DNA of 9,752 nt from NCBI GenBank assembly GCA_905205085.1, contig CAJLCG010000085.1, forward strand, positions 1-9,752, read 5' to 3'. A model generated the notes under the pieces. It saw nothing but the letters and a program-made list of their open reading frames with translations, was not told where the DNA came from and did no database searches. The stretch comes from an uncultured Oscillospiraceae bacterium. Lineage in GTDB: Bacteria > Bacillota > Clostridia > Oscillospirales > Oscillospiraceae. Shown piece by piece: positions 1 through 6,481 of this stretch. Numbering within the stretch: position 1 is the first letter of the stretch; each line of letters starts with the position of its first letter. A program made the position numbers and the translations under genes.

Positions 1-26
1 GCGTTAATGAAAGAAATTCTGCTGTT

Positions 27-70
27 AAAATGTTGTAAAGGGCCCCGGCGCATCTTCTGCGCCGGGGCCC
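27..70 (-). terminator. Intrinsic terminator of the kinase/regulator operon
   Basis: A perfect 13-bp GC-rich stem (40-52 pairing with 58-70) closes a 5-base loop. Read on the minus strand, it is followed by TTTACAACATTTT, a moderately T-rich run. It lies 20 bases past the stop codon of the response regulator gene, so it ends that operon. There is no T-run on the plus-strand side, so it appears to work in one direction only. Bases 1-26 show no recognisable gene. Confidence 0.85.
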
Positions 71-89
71 AAAGCAATGGATAAGAGAC

Positions 90-794
90 TTAATCTTCCA
101 GCATCCGGTAGCCAATGCCCAGCTCGGTAAGCACATATTTGGGGTCGGAGGGATTCTCCTTGAGTTTGCGGCGGATGTTGGCCATGTTCACCCGGAGAAT
201 CTGGTTGCTGGTGCCGCCGTAGGGGCCCCAGACGTGCTCCAGAATAAAGTCATAGGTGAGGACCTTGCCCGCGTGGATGCACAAAAGCTCCAGGATTTTG
301 AACTCGTTCTGGGTGAAGTGGATCTCCTCCCCGTCCAGCAGCACCTGGTGCTTGGCGATGTCCACCGTCAGGTCCTTGATGTGGTACACGTCCTTCTGGG
401 AGCCCTGGGACAGCTTCAGACGGTCGCTGCGGCGCAGGGTGGTGCGGATGCGGGCCAGCAGCTCGGAGACGCCGAAGGGTTTTACGATGTAGTCGTCCGC
501 CCCCATGTCCAGGGCTTTCACCTTCTCCGACTCTCGGTCCCGGGCGGAGATGATGATCACCGGGGTCTCCTGGGGCAGGCCGCTGACTTGACTGAGGATC
601 TCCATTCCGTCCATGTCAGGCAGACCTAAGTCCAGCAGGATGAGGTCGGGGCCGTGGGAGAAGAACAGGGACAGGCCCTCCTTGCCGCTGAAGGCGGGGA
701 TGGCCTTGTAGTCGTTGGCGGTGAGAGCGCGGCAGATAAAGTTGCTGATGGTCTTTTCATCCTCGATGACGAGGATCACACGTTTTTCATTCAT
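90..794 (-). CDS. kdpE: KdpE-like OmpR-family response regulator
   Basis: This 234-residue two-component response regulator is probably the DNA-binding output partner of the kinase encoded just upstream. The receiver domain (about residues 5-118) has the acidic pair E11/D12, phospho-acceptor D55 in LDLGLPDMDG, S83 and K105 in KPFG. A winged-helix DNA-binding domain (about 137-233) ends in the typical LGIGYRML. The DLGLPD, GADDY.VKPFG and GKVLT...VWGP segments are closest, from memory, to KdpE, the regulator of the high-affinity potassium ATPase operon. The ATG at 794 was chosen because the product then begins right at the receiver fold; upstream in-frame sequence is kinase-gene DNA read out of frame. 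The gene overlaps the kinase stop by 8 bases (ATGAATGA), which suggests translational coupling. No kdpFABC or other potassium-uptake gene is in the window, so the target is inferred. Membership in the OmpR family is certain; KdpE orthology is likely. Confidence 0.85.
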   Translation of the reverse strand: MNEKRVILVIEDEKTISNFICRALTANDYKAIPAFSGKEGLSLFFSHGPDLILLDLGLPDMDGMEILSQVSGLPQETPVIIISARDRESEKVKALDMGADDYIVKPFGVSELLARIRTTLRRSDRLKLSQGSQKDVYHIKDLTVDIAKHQVLLDGEEIHFTQNEFKILELLCIHAGKVLTYDFILEHVWGPYGGTSNQILRVNMANIRRKLKENPSDPKYVLTELGIGYRMLED

Positions 795-1965
795 CGTTGG
801 TTTCCTCCATTGGCAGGCCGAAACGGAAGACCGCTCCGCCCTCCGGGTCGTTGCCGGCGGCAAAGAAGCCGTTGTGGGCTTTGATGATGCTTTGACACAC
901 GGAAAGGCCGATGCCCATCCCGCGGGACGAGTCGTCGGACAATCGGGCGGACAGAGGCCGGCCCGACTGTACCGCCTGGCGCACCTCCGGGGAGATGCCC
1001 TTGCCCCGGTCCCGCACTTCCACCACCGCCCAGTCGTCCTGGCGGAACAGGTGCAGGCGGATGTGGTCGTGGTCCCCGGAGTGGCGGATGGCATTTTCCA
1101 GCAGGTTGACCATCACCTGCTTGATGAGCATGGGTTCCATGGGGAGATAGAGAATATCCTCCGACAGCTCCAGGGAGATGCGGTAGGCGGGGAAGCGGCG
1201 GCGGATGGTGAGCAGGGCGTCGCCCGCCACCTCCTCCAGCATCTCCTCCTGCTTGTTGAGAGGCATGACGCCGTCTCGGATTTTCGTAATGGACAGCAGG
1301 TTTTCCACCATGGCGATGAGGGAGTCGGCGTCGCTTTTGATGTCCTGGACCAGGGAGAGATTTTTCTCCGAGTTTTTGACCTCATCGGCGGAGAGAAGTA
1401 CCGTGGCGGCGCCGGAGATGGCGGTGAGGGGGGTGCGCAGGTCATGGGACACCGCCCGCAGGATGTTGCCCCGGATGGCCTCCCGGTCGGCCTCCAGCTG
1501 GATGGCGTTTTTCTCCTCGTTGAGGCGGGCGTTGAGCTCATAGAGGGCCTTGGTGTTCTGTTCCCGCTTGATGGCCTCAATGGCCTGGAGCTTGACCCGG
1601 GAGGTGAGGGCGCACACAACCGAGGAGATGGCCACCATGCTTACCATGGCCACCGGATAGCCTGCGTAGCTCAGGGAAAAGACCCGGTAGGGGAACATAA
1701 AGTAGTAGTTGATGCAGAATCCGCCCACCAGGGAGGCCGCGATGCCGTATGCGTAGCCGTCCGTCAGGGAGGAGATGCACACCACCGCCAGCACAAAGAC
1801 CAGAGCGGAGTTGTTTTCCGCGCCGGTGTGGCCCAGCAGGATGCTGCTGACCACATAGGCGATGCACAAAAACAGCAAGGAGATCAGCAGGTTCCGGGGC
1901 ACCGGCGGAAGAAAGCCCACGGCTTTGGAAAAGGTACAATAGATGCGGTTCATGGTTTTCGACAT
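787..1965 (-). CDS. Short KdpD-like membrane sensor histidine kinase
   Basis: This 392-residue sensor histidine kinase has a DUF4118-like membrane block with about four hydrophobic segments (roughly 24-44, 53-68, 72-89, 101-120). A coiled linker (about 125-165) follows, then a HisKA domain with phospho-acceptor H174 in SHDLRTP, and an HATPase domain with the N box (N287..E290 N291), the G1 box DRGKGI (319-324) and the G2 box GMGIGL (349-354). Classical KdpD is about 900 residues and carries N-terminal KdpD and Usp-like domains; both are absent here. Nothing suggests a truncation, because the promoter and ribosome binding site sit directly in front of the membrane domain. The ATG at 1965 is preferred over an upstream in-frame TTG (1995) because GAAAGGA lies 8 bases ahead of it. 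The kinase probably phosphorylates the response regulator encoded in the overlapping downstream gene. The sensed signal (potassium, turgor or another) cannot be read from the sequence. Confidence 0.88.
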   Translation of the reverse strand: MSKTMNRIYCTFSKAVGFLPPVPRNLLISLLFLCIAYVVSSILLGHTGAENNSALVFVLAVVCISSLTDGYAYGIAASLVGGFCINYYFMFPYRVFSLSYAGYPVAMVSMVAISSVVCALTSRVKLQAIEAIKREQNTKALYELNARLNEEKNAIQLEADREAIRGNILRAVSHDLRTPLTAISGAATVLLSADEVKNSEKNLSLVQDIKSDADSLIAMVENLLSITKIRDGVMPLNKQEEMLEEVAGDALLTIRRRFPAYRISLELSEDILYLPMEPMLIKQVMVNLLENAIRHSGDHDHIRLHLFRQDDWAVVEVRDRGKGISPEVRQAVQSGRPLSARLSDDSSRGMGIGLSVCQSIIKAHNGFFAAGNDPEGGAVFRFGLPMEETNDE

Positions 1966-2009
1966 ACCGCGGTTCCTTTCTCCCCAAGGGGACAAAATAT
2001 ATCATTCTT

Positions 2010-2038
2010 ATTATAACAGGAAGGGGCGGGTCCGTAAA
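2010..2038 (-). promoter_or_regulatory. Sigma-A-type promoter of the kinase/regulator operon
   Basis: On the minus strand, a perfect -10 TATAAT (2015-2010) is preceded after exactly 17 bases by TTTACG (2038-2033), which matches four of six positions of the -35 consensus. The expected transcript start is near 2003, giving a leader of about 38 bases that includes the GAAAGGA ribosome binding site. The divergent pyrE promoter begins 46 bases away, so the two polymerase sites do not overlap. Confidence 0.75.
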
Positions 2039-2084
2039 GGGAGAGAACCCGGGGAGAAGCATGGGAAAAAAGCGGGAGAATTCC

Positions 2085-2113
2085 TTGTCTGCCGGGGGAG
2101 AAAGTGGTATAAT
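2085..2113 (+). promoter_or_regulatory. Extended -10 promoter of pyrE-radC
   Basis: TTGTCT (2085-2090), a 17-base spacer and TATAAT (2108-2113) form a near-consensus sigma-A promoter. The TG at 2105-2106 adds an extended -10. Transcription should start near 2120, leaving a leader of about 56 bases. A small 5-bp hairpin with a 3-base loop (2130-2142) lies in that leader, with no T-run or alternative stem to suggest attenuation. Confidence 0.75.
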
Positions 2114-2175
2114 ACAATGATTTCTTATGGGGCAGTTTGCCCTGTCAAATAGAAAAAGACTGTGAGGGAACAACG

Positions 2176-2850
2176 ATGACCTATCGGGAAGAATTTATTA
2201 CCTTTATGGTGCGCTCCGGCGTGCTGACCTTCGGAGACTTTACCACCAAGTCCGGCCGCAAGACCCCCTACTTTGTCAACACCGGCAACTACAAGACCGG
2301 CGCTCAGGCCGCCAAGCTGGGCGACTACTATGCCGCCTGCATCCAGGAGCACATGCCTGAGGGCATCACCTGCCTGTTTGGCCCCGCCTACAAGGGCATC
2401 CCTCTGGCGGTGTCCGCCGCCGCCTCCCTGTACCGCAACTATGAGCGGGACCTGCCCTACTGCTTCAACCGCAAGGAGGCCAAGGACCACGGTGAGGGCG
2501 GCTCCATGGTGGGCTACAAGCCTCAGGACGGAGACAACGTGGCCATCATCGAGGACGTGGTCACCGCCGGTACCGCCGTGCGGGAGTCCATTGAACTGTT
2601 CAAGCACGTGGCCAATGTAAACATGAAGGCCCTGTTTGTCTCCGTGGACCGCATGGAGCGGGGCACCCGGGACTGCTCCACCCTGGACGAGCTGCGGGAG
2701 GACTACGGCATCCAGGTATTCCCCATTGTCACCGTGCGGGAGGTCATTGACTTCCTCCACAACAACCCCGTGGACGGCAAGGTCTACATCGACGACGAGA
2801 TGAAGGCTAAGATGGAAGCCTATCTGGCCGAGTACGGCGCCAGAAAGTAA
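2176..2850 (+). CDS. pyrE: Orotate phosphoribosyltransferase
   Basis: This is a 224-residue soluble enzyme of de novo pyrimidine synthesis (EC 2.4.2.10). It joins orotate to PRPP to give orotidine 5'-monophosphate, normally as a dimer. The type I phosphoribosyltransferase PRPP-binding motif VAIIEDVVTAGTA is at 122-134. The mobile catalytic loop, with K102.E..-type spacing before the DHGEGG segment, is at about 97-109 (FNRKEAKDHGEGG). The N-terminal SGRKTPYFVNTG (26-38) is the orotate-binding region. Length is normal for the family. The ATG at 2176 is preferred over an upstream in-frame TTG (2137) because GAGGGA at 2164-2169 is well spaced and the family starts close to MTYREEF. The gene leads a two-gene transcript with the RadC-family gene 40 bases downstream. 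No other pyr gene is next to it, and no PyrR-type attenuator is visible. Confidence 0.96.
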   Translation: MTYREEFITFMVRSGVLTFGDFTTKSGRKTPYFVNTGNYKTGAQAAKLGDYYAACIQEHMPEGITCLFGPAYKGIPLAVSAAASLYRNYERDLPYCFNRKEAKDHGEGGSMVGYKPQDGDNVAIIEDVVTAGTAVRESIELFKHVANVNMKALFVSVDRMERGTRDCSTLDELREDYGIQVFPIVTVREVIDFLHNNPVDGKVYIDDEMKAKMEAYLAEYGARK

Positions 2851-2890
2851 GCGTTTTCCCATTCAGAGACAGAGAAAGGAGCGATCCCCC

Positions 2891-3580
2891 ATGGCCAGTC
2901 ATACCGGTCACCGCCAGCGGATGAAAGCGGAATTTCTGGCCCGGGGCATCGAGGGCTGGCCCGACCACCGGGTGCTGGAGCTGCTGCTGTTTTATGCGGT
3001 CCCCCAGGGGGACGTAAACGGTTTGGCCCACGAGCTCATCGAGCGCTTTGGCTCCCTGTCCGGCGTGCTGGACGCCTCGGTGGAGGAACTGCGCAAGGTA
3101 AGCGGCGTAGGGGAGCACACCGCGGTGCTGCTGCGGATGCTGCCCGCCCTGCTGGGGCGCTACCAGGCCAGCCGCACCCGGCTTAATGACATCGTCAACA
3201 GTGCCGATGACGCCTACCCCTGGCTGGAGCCCTACTTCTTCGGGGCCCGCAACGAGATGGTGTACGTCCTGTGCCTGGACGGTAAGCGCCAGGTGCTGGG
3301 TGTGCGGAAGGTGGCCGAGGGCAGCATCCAGATGGCTGAGATGAACGCCCGGCGCATTGCCGAGGAAGCCATGGGCCTGCGGGCCGCCCGGATTTACGTG
3401 GCCCACAACCACGTGAGCAACTTGGCCATCCCCTCTCAGGCGGATTGGCTGACCACCGACACCCTGCGGGCCATCCTGGCCCCCATCGGTATCGAGCTAG
3501 TGGACCACCTGGTCTTTGTAGACGGGGACATGGTGTCCATGGGCGAGAGCCGCAAGCTGCGGGGACTAAAATTTGTATAA
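2891..3580 (+). CDS. radC: RadC-family (MPN/JAMM domain) protein
   Basis: This is a 229-residue RadC-family protein. An N-terminal helical part with a helix-hairpin-helix-like segment (about 56-77, VEELRKVSGVGEHTA) precedes an MPN/JAMM metalloprotease-like domain (about 105-228). The metal motif H-x-H-x7-S-x2-D is complete: H172, H174, S182 and D185, with E122 the likely catalytic glutamate. The usual HNHPSG of RadC reads HNHVSN here, so this is a divergent branch. Despite its name, a DNA-repair role for RadC is not well supported and its true substrate is unknown. The ATG at 2891 follows AAAGGAG with a 9-base gap. It lies 40 bases after pyrE and is probably cotranscribed with it. A terminator follows 4 bases after the stop codon. 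Family assignment is firm; function is not. Confidence 0.88.
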   Translation: MASHTGHRQRMKAEFLARGIEGWPDHRVLELLLFYAVPQGDVNGLAHELIERFGSLSGVLDASVEELRKVSGVGEHTAVLLRMLPALLGRYQASRTRLNDIVNSADDAYPWLEPYFFGARNEMVYVLCLDGKRQVLGVRKVAEGSIQMAEMNARRIAEEAMGLRAARIYVAHNHVSNLAIPSQADWLTTDTLRAILAPIGIELVDHLVFVDGDMVSMGESRKLRGLKFV

Positions 3581-3584
3581 GATC

Positions 3585-3624
3585 TGCGCCTCTCCCAACA
3601 AACTAGGGGAGAGGCGCAAGTTTT
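3585..3624 (+). terminator. Intrinsic terminator after radC
   Basis: A perfect 12-bp stem (3585-3596 with 3607-3618) encloses a 10-base loop and is followed by AGTTTT. The T-run is short, so efficiency may be moderate. It begins 4 bases after the radC stop codon and separates that unit from the uvrB promoter, whose -35 starts only 2 bases after the last T. Confidence 0.8.
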
Positions 3625-3626
3625 GG

Positions 3627-3655
3627 TTGCCGTAGAACATTAGTTCTGATATAAT
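3627..3655 (+). promoter_or_regulatory. Extended -10 promoter of uvrB
   Basis: TTGCCG (3627-3632), a 17-base spacer and TATAAT (3650-3655) with TG at 3647-3648 form a good sigma-A promoter. The expected start is near 3662, giving a leader of about 29 bases. That leader carries a strong GAGGAGGGG ribosome binding site (3677-3685), 5 bases ahead of the uvrB ATG. The spacer is filled by a LexA operator. Confidence 0.8.
3634..3647. promoter_or_regulatory. LexA operator (SOS box) of uvrB
   Basis: AGAACATTAGTTCT is a perfect dyad in its five outer bases on each side and contains GAAC-N4-GTTC, the core of the Gram-positive LexA (DinR) box. It lies exactly between the -35 and -10 elements of the uvrB promoter, where bound repressor would block RNA polymerase. 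uvrB is a classical SOS gene. No second GAAC-N4-GTTC was noticed elsewhere in the window, including in front of uvrA. Confidence 0.85.
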
Positions 3656-3690
3656 GATAGGACGAGACAACGGGCAGAGGAGGGGACGAC

Positions 3691-5661
3691 ATGCCGAAAT
3701 TTGAAGTGGTTTCTGAGTACACCCCGTCGGGTGACCAGCCTCAGGCCATCGAGGCCCTGTCCCAGGGCATCGAGATGGGCCTGGACGAGCAGACCCTGCT
3801 GGGCGTCACTGGCTCAGGAAAAACCTTCACCATGGCCAAAATCATTGAGCAGGTCCAGCGGCCCACCTTGGTGCTGGCCCACAACAAGACTCTGGCCGCC
3901 CAGCTGTGCGCCGAGTTCAAGGAGTTTTTCCCCAACAACGCGGTGGAATACTTCGTCTCCTACTACGACTACTACCAGCCCGAGGCCTATATCCCCCACA
4001 CCGACACCTTTATCGAGAAGGACTCGGCCATCAATGAGGAGATCGACCGCCTGCGGCTCAGTGCCACCGCCTCCCTGCTGGAGCGGCGGGATGTGATCGT
4101 GGTCTCCTCCGTATCCTGCATCTACGGCCTGGGCGAGCCGGAGGACTTTGCCAAGATGATGGTCTCCCTCCGGGTGGGCGATGTCCTGGAGCGGGACGAG
4201 TTTTTAAAGCGGTTGGTGGCCATCCGCTACGAGCGCAACGACATCGCCTTTGAGCGCAACATGTTCCGGGTTCGGGGAGACACGGTGGAGGTGTGGCCCG
4301 CCTATTGGAAGGACACCGCCATCCGGGTGGAGTTCTTCGGGGATGAAATTGACCGCATCTCGGAAATCAACGTGGTCACCGGCTCCCCCATCCGCAAGCT
4401 CAGCCATATTCCCATCTGGCCTGCCACCCACTACGTTACCCCCAAGGAGAAGATGGATGCCGCCGTCCAGGAGATCTATAAGGAGCTGGAGGAGCGGGTG
4501 GCCTACTTTGAAAAGGAGGGCAAGCTCATTGAGGCCCAGCGCATCAAGCAGCGCACCATGTACGACGTGGAGATGATGCAGGAGCTGGGCTACTGCTCCG
4601 GCATTGAGAACTACTCCCGGGTCATCGAGGGCCGCCCGGTGGGCTCCCCGCCCCATACTCTGCTGGACTATTTCCCCAAGGATTTCGTTTTGTTCATCGA
4701 CGAGAGCCACGTCACCCTGCCCCAGGTGCGGGCCATGTACAACGGCGACCGGGCCCGGAAAAACACCCTGGTGGACTACGGCTTCCGCCTGCCCTGCGCC
4801 TACGACAACCGGCCGCTGAAATTTGAGGAGTTTGAGAAGCGGCTCAACCAGGTGATCTACGTCTCCGCCACCCCCGGCGAGTACGAGCGCACCCGGTCGG
4901 GCCAGATCGTGGAGCAGGTCATCCGGCCCACTGGTCTGCTGGATCCCAAGATCGAGGTACGGCCGGTGGAGGGCCAGATCGACGACCTCATCGGGGAGAT
5001 CAATGCCCGCACCGCCCGGAAAGAGCGGGTGCTGGTCACCACCCTTACCAAGAAGATGGCGGAGGACCTCACCGACTATTTGCAGAATACCGGCATCAAA
5101 GTGCGCTACATGCACCACGACGTGGACACCATGGAGCGCATGGAGATTATCCGGGATCTCCGCCTGGGCACCTTCGATGTGCTGGTGGGCATCAACCTGC
5201 TGCGTGAGGGCCTGGACCTGCCCGAGGTATCCCTGGTGGCCATTCTGGACGCGGACAAGGAGGGCTTCCTGCGCAGCGAGACCTCCCTCATCCAGACCAT
5301 CGGCCGGGCCGCCCGAAACGCCGAGGGCATGGTGGTCATGTACGCCGACACCATCACCCCCTCCATGCGCCGGGCCATGGACGAGACCGAGCGCCGCCGC
5401 CAGAAGCAGGACGCCTACAACAAGGAGCACGGCATCGTGCCCAAGACGGTTATCAAGTCGGTGCGGGACCTGCTGGAGATCTCCGCCCCGGCGGATGAGC
5501 CCTCCCAGACCCGCCAGGGCCGGGTGAAGGCCATGAGCAAGCAGGAGAAGGCCGCCGAGATCGCCCGCCTGGAGAAGACCATGAAAGAGGCGGCGAAAAT
5601 GCTGGAGTTCGAATTGGCCGCCACGCTGCGGGATCAGATCATCGAACTGCGTGGGCAGTGA
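3691..5661 (+). CDS. uvrB: UvrABC nucleotide excision repair subunit B
   Basis: This 656-residue protein is the damage-verifying helicase-like subunit of the UvrABC excinuclease. It is loaded onto DNA by UvrA and recruits UvrC for incision. Visible motifs are Walker A GVTGSGKT (38-45), the damage-probing beta-hairpin [12 protein letters not shown] (91-102), the Walker B-type DESH (337-340), SATPGEY (392-398), helicase motif [11 protein letters not shown] (535-543), and a C-terminal UVR domain (about 620-655) that contacts UvrC/UvrA. Length is normal. The ATG at 3691 follows a strong ribosome binding site, and the family begins this way. Expression should be SOS-controlled through the LexA box in its promoter. 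The last 23 codons and stop occur again 221 bases downstream with only synonymous changes. The present 3' end may therefore come from another uvrB allele, although the protein itself looks intact. No plus-strand terminator follows. Confidence 0.98.
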   Translation: MPKFEVVSEYTPSGDQPQAIEALSQGIEMGLDEQTLLGVTGSGKTFTMAKIIEQVQRPTLVLAHNKTLAAQLCAEFKEFFPNNAVEYFVSYYDYYQPEAYIPHTDTFIEKDSAINEEIDRLRLSATASLLERRDVIVVSSVSCIYGLGEPEDFAKMMVSLRVGDVLERDEFLKRLVAIRYERNDIAFERNMFRVRGDTVEVWPAYWKDTAIRVEFFGDEIDRISEINVVTGSPIRKLSHIPIWPATHYVTPKEKMDAAVQEIYKELEERVAYFEKEGKLIEAQRIKQRTMYDVEMMQELGYCSGIENYSRVIEGRPVGSPPHTLLDYFPKDFVLFIDESHVTLPQVRAMYNGDRARKNTLVDYGFRLPCAYDNRPLKFEEFEKRLNQVIYVSATPGEYERTRSGQIVEQVIRPTGLLDPKIEVRPVEGQIDDLIGEINARTARKERVLVTTLTKKMAEDLTDYLQNTGIKVRYMHHDVDTMERMEIIRDLRLGTFDVLVGINLLREGLDLPEVSLVAILDADKEGFLRSETSLIQTIGRAARNAEGMVVMYADTITPSMRRAMDETERRRQKQDAYNKEHGIVPKTVIKSVRDLLEISAPADEPSQTRQGRVKAMSKQEKAAEIARLEKTMKEAAKMLEFELAATLRDQIIELRGQ

Positions 5662-5662
5662 G
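5589..5662 (+). repeat. uvrB 3'-end repeat, copy 1 (in the functional gene)
   Basis: These 74 bases cover uvrB codons 634-656, the stop, and one base on each side. They recur at 5810-5883. The first 33 bases (5589-5621) are identical. The other 41 differ at six sites (5622, 5625, 5628, 5631, 5646, 5652), each a third codon position, and all are silent (Ala, Thr, Leu, Arg, Glu, Arg). Similarity stops abruptly one base after the stop codon. Confidence 0.95.
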
Positions 5663-5809
5663 TGCCGCCTCTTTCTCCCCGCGCACAGCGCGGGCGCCTC
5701 GGAGAGGCGTACAAGCATTTTGGCAAAGCCAAAATCTTGCCGCAGGCGGAATTTATTTCCGCCGAGGATAAAAAATAAATGGGGTCCCCGCGGGCTACGC
5801 CCGTGGGGC
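5663..5809. repeat. Hairpin-rich insert between the two uvrB tails
   Basis: This 147-base non-coding stretch consists largely of successive hairpins. They are: 5678-5694 (7 bp, ACA loop); 5695-5709 (6 bp, GGA loop); 5712-5739 (12 bp with one bulged C at 5716, AAA loop); 5745-5763 (7 bp, 5-base loop); and 5786-5808 (10 bp with one G-U pair, TAC loop). An alternative A/T pairing joins 5751-5758 to 5773-5780. The last stem ends one base before the second uvrB tail begins. There is no open reading frame of note, no transposase and no flanking target duplication apart from the uvrB tails. The structure resembles palindromic intergenic repeat families (REP/MITE-like), but I do not recognise a named one. 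It could also be donor intergenic DNA brought in with a uvrB allele. Confidence 0.7.
5769..5808 (-). terminator. Possible minus-strand terminator within the hairpin insert
   Basis: On the minus strand, the strong stem 5808-5786 is followed, after ACCCC, by ATTTATTTTTTA. The shape is that of an intrinsic terminator, but the T-run starts 5 bases after the stem, which is later than ideal. No minus-strand gene lies upstream of it, so it would only stop antisense transcription or is a relic of another location. Confidence 0.3.
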
Positions 5810-5883
5810 GGCGGCGAAAATGCTGGAGTTCGAATTGGCCGCTACCCTTCGAGATCAGATCATCGAGCTGCGGGGGCAGTGAG
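5810..5883 (+). pseudogene. Displaced uvrB 3' end (relic, copy 2)
   Basis: This is a second copy of the final 23 codons and stop of uvrB, in a frame shifted by two relative to the gene. A TAA at 5769-5771 closes its frame upstream. Only a 20-codon piece from the ATG at 5820 could be read, and it has no ribosome binding site, so it is not expected to be expressed. It lies 35 bases before the start of the deacylase gene, a natural operon distance, so this may be the ancestral end of uvrB at this locus. All six differences from copy 1 are silent. That means the two sequences diverged while both were functional coding DNA. Confidence 0.85.
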
Positions 5884-5917
5884 CTTAACCATATCAAGGT
5901 AATAAGGAATGAGACCC

Positions 5918-6409
5918 ATGGCAAAGCAGAAAGAAGAAAAGACCAACGTCATGCGCATTTTGGAGCAGAAGGGCATCCCCTTCACCCCCCACACCTATCC
6001 CCACGAGGAGGGCGTGGCGGTGGACGGGGCAAGTGTGGCCCGCTCCCTGGGCCAGGACCCGGAGTGCGTGTTCAAGACCCTGGTGGCCCGGGGGGCCTCC
6101 AAGGCCATCTACGTGTTTGACATCCCCGTGGAGGACACTCTGGACCTGAAAAAGGCGGCCAAGGCAGTGGGGGAGAAGTCCATCGCCATGCTCCATCAGA
6201 AGGAGTTGCTGCCCCTCACCGGCTACGTCCACGGGGGCTGCTCCCCGGTGGGCATGAAGAAGCAGTATCCCACCGTGTTCCACGAGACGGCGGAGATCAT
6301 CGACACCATCATGGTGTCCGCCGGAAAGATCGGCTATCAGGTGCAGCTCAATCCCGCTGACCTGATCAACTTAGTGGGCGGGACCATCGCCGATGTGACG
6401 GTAGAGTGA
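5918..6409 (+). CDS. ybaK: YbaK/EbsC-type Cys-tRNA(Pro) deacylase
   Basis: This 163-residue cytosolic protein belongs to the YbaK/EbsC family. These are trans-editing enzymes that hydrolyse Cys-tRNA(Pro) made in error by prolyl-tRNA synthetase. Family hallmarks are the FKTL segment with the probable catalytic lysine K53, the glycine-rich GYVHGGCSPVGMKK (102-115), and the C-terminal LNPADLINLVGGTIADVT (144-161). Length is close to the roughly 160 residues of known YbaK proteins. Two ATGs are possible. The one at 5918 is chosen because AAGGA (5904-5908) sits 9 bases before it, whereas the ATG at 5909 would leave no room for that site; the alternative adds only three residues. It follows the displaced uvrB tail by 35 bases and probably relies on read-through from upstream, as I see no convincing promoter in the gap. 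Confidence 0.9.
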   Translation: MAKQKEEKTNVMRILEQKGIPFTPHTYPHEEGVAVDGASVARSLGQDPECVFKTLVARGASKAIYVFDIPVEDTLDLKKAAKAVGEKSIAMLHQKELLPLTGYVHGGCSPVGMKKQYPTVFHETAEIIDTIMVSAGKIGYQVQLNPADLINLVGGTIADVTVE

Positions 6410-6481
6410 CCGACCTGCCGCCCACGGAACAATCAGTTTAGCAGAACCCGGTGACCCTGAATTGCAAAAGGAGGGTGTTTC

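Noticed and set aside
90..1094. Longer 334-residue version of the response regulator
   Set aside because: The extra 100 N-terminal residues are kinase-gene sequence read out of frame. The receiver domain starts at the ATG at 794.
715..2016. 433-codon open frame on the plus strand opposite the kinase gene
   Set aside because: It is antisense to a kinase with every catalytic motif intact, its His/Gly/Val/Asp-rich composition is that of a GC-rich shadow frame, and it has no ribosome binding site.
2129..2175. Possible pyrimidine attenuator or PyrR site in the pyrE leader
   Set aside because: Only a 5-bp hairpin is present, with no T-run, no antiterminator alternative and too little leader length.
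4204..5718. 504-codon open frame on the minus strand opposite uvrB
   Set aside because: It is a shadow of a clear uvrB reading frame in GC-rich DNA. The product has no recognisable motif and is dominated by His, Leu and Gly.
5663..5809. CRISPR-like array
   Set aside because: The hairpins differ in sequence and size and there are no regularly spaced identical repeats.
5779..6120. Open frame starting in the hairpin insert and running into the deacylase gene in another frame
   Set aside because: It has no ribosome binding site, overlaps the real deacylase gene, and has low-complexity Gly/Arg/Pro content typical of an off-frame reading.
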